Below, one piece after another: positions 5,945-11,228 of a stretch of DNA of 14,463 nucleotides. The DNA comes from CANJBX01 sp041487815 (lineage in GTDB: Bacteria; Pseudomonadota; Alphaproteobacteria; Rhizobiales; Xanthobacteraceae). The position numbers and the translations under genes were made by a program. Numbering within the stretch: position 1 is the stretch's first letter; each line of letters opens with the position of its first letter. The stretch is from the NCBI GenBank assembly GCA_041487815.1, contig JBGPOB010000060.1:1-14463 (forward strand), written 5' to 3'. The notes below the pieces were generated by a model. It worked only from the letters and a program-made list of their open reading frames with translations. It made no database searches and was not told the origin of the DNA.

Positions 5945-7160
5945 GATTGCCGTCCATGTCGGCGGCATCGCCGTTGGCGGCGGCGCGCCGATCGTGGTGC
6001 AGTCGATGACCAATACCGATACCGCCGATGTGGAAGCGACGGCGGCGCAGATCGCGGCCTTGGCGCGCGCGGGATCGGAGCTGGTCCGTATTACCGTCGA
6101 TCGCGACGAAGCGGCGGCGGCGGTTCCGCGCATCAGGGATCGGCTGGCGGCGCGCGGCGTCAGCGTTCCGATCATCGGGGATTTTCACTACATCGGCCAC
6201 AAGCTTTTAGCGGATCACCCGGCCTGCGCCGAGGCGCTCGATAAATACCGCATCAACCCCGGCAACGTCGGCTTCAAGGACAAGAAGGATCGCCAGTTTT
6301 CGGCGATCGTCGAGATGGCGATCCGCCACGGCAAGCCGGTGCGCATCGGCGCCAACTGGGGCTCGCTCGATCAGGAATTGCTCACGCATCTGATGGATGA
6401 AAATGCGCGCGCTGCGGAACCGCAGGATATGCGCGCGGTCACGCGCGAGGCGATGGTGCGCTCGGCGCTGTCTTCCGCCGCGCGCGCGGAAGAGATCGGC
6501 TTGCCGCGCGACAAGATCATTCTGTCCGCGAAAGTCTCCGCCGTGCAGGATCTGATCGCGGTTTACCTGGAGCTGGCGCGGCGCTCGGACTACGCGCTGC
6601 ATCTCGGCCTCACCGAAGCCGGCATGGGCTCGAAAGGCATTGTCGCGTCGTCGGCGGCCATGAGCGTCCTCTTGCAGCGGGGCATTGGCGATACCATCCG
6701 CATCTCGCTGACGCCGGAACCCGCCGGCGACCGCACCCTCGAAGTGAAAGTGGCGCAGGAACTGTTGCAGACTATGGGGTTTCGCAGCTTCGTGCCGCTG
6801 GTCGCGGCCTGCCCGGGCTGCGGGCGCACGACCTCGACGACGTTCCAGGAACTCGCGCGCGACATCCAGAATTTCATTCGCGATGAAATGCCGGCATGGA
6901 AGACGCGCTATCCCGGCGTCGAGGCGCTCAACGTCGCGGTCATGGGCTGCATCGTCAACGGGCCGGGCGAAAGTAAGCACGCCGACATCGGCATCTCGCT
7001 GCCGGGGACCGGCGAGCAGCCGGCGGCGCCGGTGTTCATCGACGGCAAGAAGGCGGCGACGCTGCGCGGGGCGACGGTGGCGGCGGACTTCAAGCGGATG
7101 GTGGTGGATTATATCGAGCGAAGGTTTGGCGCGGGCGCGGGACGAAGCGCGGCGGAGTAG
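5907..7160 (+). CDS. ispG: 4-hydroxy-3-methylbut-2-en-1-yl diphosphate synthase (IspG/GcpE)
   Basis: IspG catalyses the reductive ring opening of methylerythritol cyclodiphosphate to HMBPP, the penultimate step of the MEP isoprenoid pathway, in the cytosol with a [4Fe-4S] cluster. The 417-aa protein shows the N-terminal TIM-barrel hallmarks APIVVQSMTNTDTADV, GDFHYIGHKLL, YRINPGNVG and VRIGANWGSLD. The C-terminal cluster ligands are C302 and C305 (CPGCGRTTST) and C348 (GCIVNGPGE), with Glu355 as the conserved fourth ligand. An insertion between the second and third Cys compared with E. coli is usual for this group. The start is the ATG at 5907, preceded by AGGAG; the same frame stays open further upstream through the EamA gene but carries no IspG homology there. 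It is probably essential. It lies just downstream of, and likely co-transcribed with, the EamA gene. Confidence 0.97.
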   Translation: MSDIAVPQPRHKTIAVHVGGIAVGGGAPIVVQSMTNTDTADVEATAAQIAALARAGSELVRITVDRDEAAAAVPRIRDRLAARGVSVPIIGDFHYIGHKLLADHPACAEALDKYRINPGNVGFKDKKDRQFSAIVEMAIRHGKPVRIGANWGSLDQELLTHLMDENARAAEPQDMRAVTREAMVRSALSSAARAEEIGLPRDKIILSAKVSAVQDLIAVYLELARRSDYALHLGLTEAGMGSKGIVASSAAMSVLLQRGIGDTIRISLTPEPAGDRTLEVKVAQELLQTMGFRSFVPLVAACPGCGRTTSTTFQELARDIQNFIRDEMPAWKTRYPGVEALNVAVMGCIVNGPGESKHADIGISLPGTGEQPAAPVFIDGKKAATLRGATVAADFKRMVVDYIERRFGAGAGRSAAE

Positions 7161-7199
7161 GGGCGCGGTAAGCGACCAACCTTCTCATTTAGTACTGTA

Positions 7200-7808
7200 G
7201 TGCTGGCCAAAAATATGGTTCGACGAACTCGAAGCAATTGGCAGGACTGGTCGGAATGCCTGGCGGACAATCATCGTCCGTATGCAGGTCATTTTTCGTG
7301 GGAATCTGACCGATCGAAATTCACTTCTGAAGTGGGTGTGCTCAAAGTGTTTGAAGAGGCGTTAGCGTTAGAGGGAAACACTTTCTTCTCTCAGGCACGT
7401 CACCGTGGTCAAGGCCGTGATCCACCAGATTGTGAAGCAGTCGGCAAAACTGGTCTACGCATTGGCATTGAAATTACTGAACTTGTTGATCCTGCATCCG
7501 CAGCAGCCGCTCGTGCCGGGCGGCCATATGAATGGAAGGATTGGAAGCATAATCTAGTACCAGCCCTGCAAGATCGTCTGTCTGGAAAAGATTCGCCGAC
7601 TGGTCTTAAGGACTCACCATATTCCGAGTATGTACTCCTCATTTACAGCGATGAACCTTGGTTGGAGATCGAAGAAGCCCGTTCCAGTCTCGCTCATCAC
7701 ATATTCTTGCCTACAACACTGATCACGAAAGCTTATCTGCTTTTTTCTTACAGTCCTTGGGAAAAGCGGTATCCGTGCGTTCGACTTAACATCGCAGAGC
7801 GCGCGTAG
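7200..7808 (+). CDS. Hypothetical protein, possible PD-(D/E)XK-like fold
   Basis: I do not recognise this 202-aa protein. It is soluble, without signal peptide or membrane segments, and its base composition is visibly lower in GC than ispG, suggesting transfer. Residues 72-97 (GRDPPDCEAVGKTGLRIGIE followed by ITELVD) resemble the core of PD-(D/E)XK nuclease-like proteins: P76-D77, then a beta strand ending in E91-x-T93. The usual catalytic Lys is not in place, so activity is uncertain. The rest is Trp-rich (DWSECL, YEWKDWKHNL, SYSPWEKRYP). Starts at GTG 7200 or ATG 7215 both lack a ribosome-binding site, so the true start is unsure. The TAG stop lies inside the first 82-bp repeat, so the C-terminus may have been trimmed by that insertion. 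It converges on the toxin gene of the neighbouring module. Confidence 0.6.
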   Translation: MLAKNMVRRTRSNWQDWSECLADNHRPYAGHFSWESDRSKFTSEVGVLKVFEEALALEGNTFFSQARHRGQGRDPPDCEAVGKTGLRIGIEITELVDPASAAAARAGRPYEWKDWKHNLVPALQDRLSGKDSPTGLKDSPYSEYVLLIYSDEPWLEIEEARSSLAHHIFLPTTLITKAYLLFSYSPWEKRYPCVRLNIAERA

Positions 7809-7886
7809 CCCGGATGGAGCGCCAGCGAAATCCGGGAATCATTCGCGCGGCTGTTCCCGGATTGCGCTTCGCTTCATCCGGGCTAC
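7805..7886. repeat. 82-bp palindromic REP/MITE-like repeat, copy 1
   Basis: Terminal inverted repeats GTAGCCCGGATG and CATCCGGGCTAC (12 bp, perfect) enclose an inner pair CGAAATCCGGGA/TTCCCGGATTGCG. The copy differs from copies 2 and 3 at only one to three positions. Its second to fourth bases supply the TAG stop of the upstream gene, and it lies between that gene and the convergent toxin gene, where it could act as a bidirectional terminator. Confidence 0.92.
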
Positions 7887-7907
7887 TCATTGTCAGCGTA
7901 TTGGCAC

Positions 7908-8345
7908 TCACTCCGTCCTCGTCGTCACCGCCACGCGCTTCTCTCTTCGCCGCCGCGCCAGCCGTTCGCGCAGCACTGCCATGAATCCCGGCGGCAGCAT
8001 GCCATAGGCGACGGTCGCGAGATCGCCACTGACGGCCGGCCGCAGATCGGGGCCGGGCCAGATGAAATCGTTGGCCTCGCTCAACATCACCCATGAGCGT
8101 TCCGAGTCGAGTCGCAAGCGCAGCTTTGTCGCGCGTGGAATTTCGAGCGCATCGGCGGGATCGGCGGGAGGGCTGTGTGTGACGGGCAAGACGCGCACGA
8201 TCGGATATTCGCCTTCGCGCAACAGCACCAAGATGATCGCGCAGGGGCGATCCTTGACGCCTTCCTCGCGGCCCTGCCGCGCCTCGCTCTCCCACAGATA
8301 CGAATAGCGAATGACGAGGCCCGGGCGCGGAACCGGCCAGTTCAC
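7908..8345 (-). CDS. Type II toxin, PemK/MazF-like
   Basis: A 145-aa protein resembling PemK-like growth inhibitors: an N-terminal PEMK-type opening (PVPRPGLVIRYSYLW), then REEGVKDRPCAIILVL, VRVLPVTHSPP, ERSWVMLSEANDF, WPGPDLRP and a basic C-terminus. MazF/PemK toxins are ribosome-independent mRNA endonucleases held inactive by a co-transcribed antitoxin. The GTG start at 8345 overlaps the antitoxin stop as GTGA (4 nt), the classic antitoxin-first, translationally coupled arrangement. The gene ends 21 nt before repeat copy 1. The exact subfamily and catalytic residues cannot be fixed by eye, so nuclease activity is inferred from the family and the partner gene. Confidence 0.82.
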   Translation of the reverse strand: MNWPVPRPGLVIRYSYLWESEARQGREEGVKDRPCAIILVLLREGEYPIVRVLPVTHSPPADPADALEIPRATKLRLRLDSERSWVMLSEANDFIWPGPDLRPAVSGDLATVAYGMLPPGFMAVLRERLARRRREKRVAVTTRTE

Positions 8346-8605
8346 GGGCGCCAGTCTTTCAGCTCCGCGTCAAGCCGCACGTCTTCGGCGGGCGCTTCGG
8401 CCCGCGCGATCAACGCCATTTCCTCGTCAGTGAAGTCTTCCAGGCGCACGACGCGGCGATCGCGGCGCTTGAGCCGGGCGTATTCCTCGGCGGACAGCAC
8501 CACCAGACGGTCGCGGCCGTTCTTGGTGATGACGACCGGCTCGATCAGCGCCTTGTCCGCCAAGGTCCCGTAGTTCTTGATGAATTCCGCAGTTGAGATT
8601 TTCAT
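8342..8605 (-). CDS. Type II antitoxin, Phd/YefM family
   Basis: An 87-aa antitoxin. The N-terminal DNA-binding Phd/YefM fold is clear from MKISTAEFIKNYGTLADKAL, then PVVITKNGRDRLVVLSAEEY, the hallmark of prevent-host-death proteins. The acidic C-terminal tail (about residues 55-87: LEDFTDEEMALIARAEAPAE) is the expected toxin-neutralising segment. The start is the ATG at 8605; a TTG six bases upstream is less likely. A near-consensus promoter sits just upstream, overlapped by an inverted repeat that the antitoxin or toxin-antitoxin complex probably binds for autoregulation. The stop overlaps the toxin start by 4 nt. Confidence 0.92.
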   Translation of the reverse strand: MKISTAEFIKNYGTLADKALIEPVVITKNGRDRLVVLSAEEYARLKRRDRRVVRLEDFTDEEMALIARAEAPAEDVRLDAELKDWRP

Positions 8606-8633
8606 GTGCAAAAGCCTGTGAAATCTGAATAAC

Positions 8634-8655
8634 GTGTATTCTACAAATAATACAC
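8634..8655. promoter_or_regulatory. Inverted repeat, candidate Phd operator
   Basis: GTGTATT and AATACAC form perfect 7-bp arms around an 8-nt spacer. The repeat covers the -10 box and part of the spacer of the predicted antitoxin promoter, the expected place for a self-repressing antitoxin. Confidence 0.65.
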
Positions 8656-8666
8656 ATAATTATCAA
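8638..8666 (-). promoter_or_regulatory. Sigma-70-type promoter of the Phd/PemK-like operon
   Basis: On the minus strand TTGATA (8666-8661) and TAGAAT (8643-8638) are separated by exactly 17 nt, each matching five of six consensus bases. The local region is AT-rich. The predicted transcript would start about 25 nt before the antitoxin ATG. Confidence 0.6.
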
Positions 8667-8713
8667 GAACTGCAACCGGCCGATTACCACTCAAACGAGC
8701 GAGCCAAGCGAGC

Positions 8714-8795
8714 GTAGCCCGGATGGAGCGCCAGCGAAATCCGGGGATCATTCGCGAGGCTGTTCCCGGATTGCGCTTTGCTTCATCCGGGCTAC
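8714..8795. repeat. 82-bp palindromic REP/MITE-like repeat, copy 2
   Basis: Same length and orientation as copies 1 and 3, with the same perfect 12-bp ends GTAGCCCGGATG/CATCCGGGCTAC. It has small differences such as CCGGGGATCA in the middle and CTTTGCTTC near the right end. It lies between the divergent promoter regions of the two toxin-antitoxin modules. Confidence 0.93.
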
Positions 8796-8865
8796 TCACT
8801 ACGCATTGGCGCAGGGCTGTGCTTTTGTGGCCCATTTGTGCTACATAGAATCAGGAGCGCAACGC

Positions 8866-9132
8866 ATGAGCAAAACGGAAACCGTCCGCGCGCGTGTCGA
8901 GCCGCGGCTAAAGCGTGGTGCCGAAGCCGTGCTGAAGAAAGTCGGCCTCACGTCGAGCGAGGCGATCACGCTGTTCTATAAGCAGATCGAGCTGACGCAG
9001 GGTCTGCCGTTCCCGGTACGCATCCCGAACACGACCACGCAGCGGGCCATCGCGAACGCGCGCTCGCGCAAGGGCGTGGAGACTTTTGAATCGGTAAAAG
9101 CGTGGGCCAAGAAGGCGCGGTCGGGCCGGTAA
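8866..9132 (+). CDS. Type II antitoxin, RelB/DinJ family
   Basis: An 88-aa antitoxin. The N-terminal ribbon-helix-helix is seen as TETVRARVEPRLKRGAEAVL, then KKVGLTSSEAITLFYKQIEL, and is followed by the DinJ-type GLPFPVRIPN. The C-terminal part is the toxin-binding tail. The start is the ATG at 8866 with AGGAG 8 nt upstream; upstream in-frame codons have no support. The stop lies 6 nt before the YafQ start, so the pair is one operon. Antitoxins of this family bind their own promoter. Upstream, TTTGTG occurs twice 11 nt apart (8824 and 8835), possibly part of an operator, but I cannot name a confident promoter. Confidence 0.92.
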   Translation: MSKTETVRARVEPRLKRGAEAVLKKVGLTSSEAITLFYKQIELTQGLPFPVRIPNTTTQRAIANARSRKGVETFESVKAWAKKARSGR

Positions 9133-9138
9133 CATGGC

Positions 9139-9408
9139 ATGCGGCGGGTATCCGAGCAGGCCCAATTCCGCACCGATCTGAGACGCCAGAAGCGGCGTGG
9201 CAAGAATATCAACGACCTGATCGCGATTGTCGAGTTGCTGGCGCACGACGGAAAGCCGCCGGCGGGGTTTCGTCCGCATCAGTTGTCGGGCGAATGGAAG
9301 GGCACCTGGGAGTGTCACATCGAGCCGGATTGGCTGCTGATCTACATTGTCACGCACTCGGAAGTTCTACTCATCCGCACCGGGTCGCACGCTGATTTGT
9401 TCGCGTAG
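9139..9408 (+). CDS. Type II toxin, YafQ family (RelE/ParE superfamily)
   Basis: An 89-aa mRNA interferase of the YafQ type, which cuts mRNA in the ribosomal A site. The residues shown to matter in E. coli YafQ (His50, His63, Asp67, Trp68, His87) correspond here to His47, His60, Asp64, Trp65 and His84, in the motifs RPHQLSG, HIEPDWLLIY and RTGSHADLF. The toxin therefore looks catalytically complete. The start ATG is 6 nt after the RelB/DinJ stop. The stop is 5 nt before repeat copy 3, whose hairpin may serve as terminator. Confidence 0.94.
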   Translation: MRRVSEQAQFRTDLRRQKRRGKNINDLIAIVELLAHDGKPPAGFRPHQLSGEWKGTWECHIEPDWLLIYIVTHSEVLLIRTGSHADLFA

Positions 9409-9413
9409 CAAGC

Positions 9414-9495
9414 GTAGCCCGGATGGAGCGCCAGCGAAATCCGGGAATCATTCGCGAGGCTGTTCCCGGATTGCGCTTCGCTTCATCCGGGCTAC
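9414..9495. repeat. 82-bp palindromic REP/MITE-like repeat, copy 3
   Basis: Same orientation as copies 1 and 2 and nearly identical to copy 1. It immediately follows the YafQ gene. Together the three copies delimit the two toxin-antitoxin modules as 827-bp and 618-bp segments. Confidence 0.93.
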
Positions 9496-9562
9496 TCACG
9501 GATACACTCACATCTGTGATATAAGTTTGCAGATGGCAATGTGATCGAAAACTGGAGGGGGC

Positions 9563-9814
9563 ATGACGAATATAATTCTCGCAATGGTATTTTTCGTTAT
9601 GATTGGCTCATCAGTAAGCAACGCACAAGGATCGTTCAGCTCGTGCGTTCGCGCATATAGTGCATGCGCATGGGATACGTTGATGACGAAGCGAAAGAAA
9701 GACGTTTCATACTGCCGAAACCAATATTATAGCTGCTGTAAGACAGGCCAATGGAAATGGTGGGGCGGCTTGTCGACAGTCGAATCAAAGGGGTGCGAGA
9801 ACTTCAATCCGTAA
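9563..9814 (+). CDS. Small secreted cysteine-rich protein
   Basis: An 83-aa protein of unknown function with a clear Sec signal peptide (MTNIILAMVFFVMIGSSVSNA, likely cleaved before Gln22). The mature ~62 aa contain two copies of CxxxYxxC (C28-x3-Y32-x2-C35 and C51-x3-Y55-x2-C58), plus C59 and C78. This suggests a disulfide-stapled helical hairpin in the periplasm or outside the cell. A strong ribosome-binding site GGAGG precedes the ATG, and TGATATAAG at 9517-9525 could be an extended -10. The gene is AT-rich compared with its surroundings, pointing to horizontal acquisition or an orphan gene. No family is recognised. Confidence 0.75.
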   Translation: MTNIILAMVFFVMIGSSVSNAQGSFSSCVRAYSACAWDTLMTKRKKDVSYCRNQYYSCCKTGQWKWWGGLSTVESKGCENFNP

Positions 9815-9844
9815 AAAATCTACCGAAAGAAATGCCCCGCACTT

Positions 9845-9930
9845 TAGCCCGTAGGGCGGATTAGCGCAGCGTTATACGTCATCTTCAACTGAGCGGCGGG
9901 TTACGCCTTCGGGTAGCCCGTTTTGCGAAC
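9845..9930. repeat. Degenerate second-class palindromic repeat
   Basis: GTAGGGCGGATTAGCGCAGCG on the left and GGCGGGTTACGCCTTCGGG plus TAGCCCG on the right match, in degraded form, a common dispersed proteobacterial intergenic repeat in which these halves are inverted copies. The ends are approximate. I see nothing else in 9815-10001. Confidence 0.5.
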
Positions 9931-10001
9931 CGCGGCGCTAACTGGACCCACAGATCTCCGCACATATTGCCACCGTGCGCCCGCCATCCCACATTACGCT
10001 C

Positions 10002-10352
10002 ATGTCCAACGACCAATACCCCGAGCGCAGCCCGGAGCGCCCGCGCGTCGAGCCGGAAATCATTCCGCCGGGCCAAGACGCGCGTGCCTCGCGCGAGGCT
10101 TCGGGCATGTGGATGCGCTTTGAGGATCGCGGCGGCACGCATCGCGTCTTCATCGCGCGCCCGGGCCTGGCCTCGATCATCTTCGGGCTGCTGATCATCG
10201 GCTTGATCGCCGCGGTCGTATTCGTCGTGCTCGCCGGCATTGTGCTGGTGTGGGTGCCGCTCCTGATCGCCGCGATTGTACTGGCGCTTCTTTCGGGCGC
10301 GATCCGCCATCGCTGGTGGCGATTGAAGACATGGTGGGCGGGCGGGCGATAG
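10002..10352 (+). CDS. Conserved hypothetical two-helix membrane protein
   Basis: A 116-aa protein with a proline- and charge-rich cytoplasmic N-terminus (PERPRVEPEIIPPGQDAR), a short globular stretch (WMRFEDRGGTHRVFIARPG), then two closely spaced membrane segments (about residues 55-78 and 80-102) and a basic Trp-rich C-terminus. Similar 'EPEIIPP' proteins are common in Bradyrhizobium-like genomes, as far as I recall, without known function. The start is the ATG at 10002 (MSNDQYPER), though no ribosome-binding site is evident; a GTG at 9975 is the alternative. It converges on the next membrane-protein gene with 36 nt between them. Confidence 0.8.
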   Translation: MSNDQYPERSPERPRVEPEIIPPGQDARASREASGMWMRFEDRGGTHRVFIARPGLASIIFGLLIIGLIAAVVFVVLAGIVLVWVPLLIAAIVLALLSGAIRHRWWRLKTWWAGGR

Positions 10353-10388
10353 CGCGCGGTGCGAACGGCGTGCGTCGCAGCGGCGCTA

Positions 10389-10955
10389 TCATATGCGCGG
10401 CGAGGCGCATCGCGCTGTGGCGTTGCTATACCTTGAATCCGGCTTCGCGGCGCGCTTGAACAGCCTGCGCCAGCCTTTAACGGCGACGGCTATAAAAAAC
10501 AGCCAGGTCAGGACCGCGCCGATGCCGAACACGACGCGGCCGATCAGGTCGTTTCCTTTGCCGGTGCTGCCCCACCACGGCAACGATAGCGTGACGGAAA
10601 AATTGCGCTCGCCCGGCCCAAATGCGACCCATGAGCCGACGCTCGCAAGCGCGGCGACAATGGCGAGCCCCAGCAGGTATTGCAGCAACCGCAACACGAA
10701 GGGCGCGCTGGGCGGGAGGCCGCCGTCGGCATCGGTTGTTGGCGAGGCGGCGCTGAGCGCGAGCGTCAAACCCGCGAACAGGAAGGCCGCGCCCGCGCTT
10801 GTGACCACCCAGAGCGGTGCGTGTACGTCTTTTGCGTTCGACGTGATGATGCCGAGACCGATCAGGCAGATGAAGGCGCCCAGCGCCGCGACCAGCAGTC
10901 CGATGCCGAGCCGCCCGCGGGGACTGAGTTCTTTGTTATCGGTCATGCTAGGCAT
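10389..10955 (-). CDS. Hypothetical four-helix membrane protein
   Basis: A 188-aa inner-membrane protein of unknown function. Hydrophobic segments lie at about residues 15-37, 47-69, 86-112 and 143-164, with a basic C-terminus after the last one (KGWRRLFKRAAKPD). Gly-, Ala- and Leu-rich helices are all that can be seen; there are no conserved polar motifs. The ATG at 10955 has GAGG 8 nt upstream, so I prefer it to the ATG at 10946. It is divergent from the penicillin-binding protein gene. The 273-nt intergenic region between them shows no convincing promoter or operator to me. Confidence 0.72.
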   Translation of the reverse strand: MPSMTDNKELSPRGRLGIGLLVAALGAFICLIGLGIITSNAKDVHAPLWVVTSAGAAFLFAGLTLALSAASPTTDADGGLPPSAPFVLRLLQYLLGLAIVAALASVGSWVAFGPGERNFSVTLSLPWWGSTGKGNDLIGRVVFGIGAVLTWLFFIAVAVKGWRRLFKRAAKPDSRYSNATARCASPRI

Positions 10956-11228
10956 TGTCGGTGCCTCGAATGGTCCGACTTTACCTGCGGCAGATCGACA
11001 AGTTCCTAACGCCAGCGCGGTCGAGATACGGCCGCCCGCGCTGACCGGAGGTGGCCGGCCCGCCCGGAAGTGGCAGCATCTGGAACGTTAACCTTCATCG
11101 TTCGGCAATAGGATTGCGGGAGACTGCCGCGTTGCCGGTCAAAGGCTTCCTTAAATTGCCTTTTTGTGCTGTTTTCGTGCGGTTGGGGTGGCGTTTCTGA
11201 TGCGAGAATTGCTCAACCGGTACGGACG

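Noticed and set aside
7805..9495. CRISPR array interpretation of the three repeats
   Set aside because: The repeats are 82 bp, palindromic and 618-827 bp apart with genes between them; there are no regular spacers and no cas genes.
7161..9974. Integrated mobile element such as a prophage, transposon or integron
   Set aside because: No transposase, integrase, attachment-site duplication or tRNA is visible; only short repeats and accessory genes.
11089..11110. GTTAACC upstream of the PBP gene as a CtrA-like half-site
   Set aside because: Only one half-site is present and no TTAA-N7-TTAA partner; too short to support.
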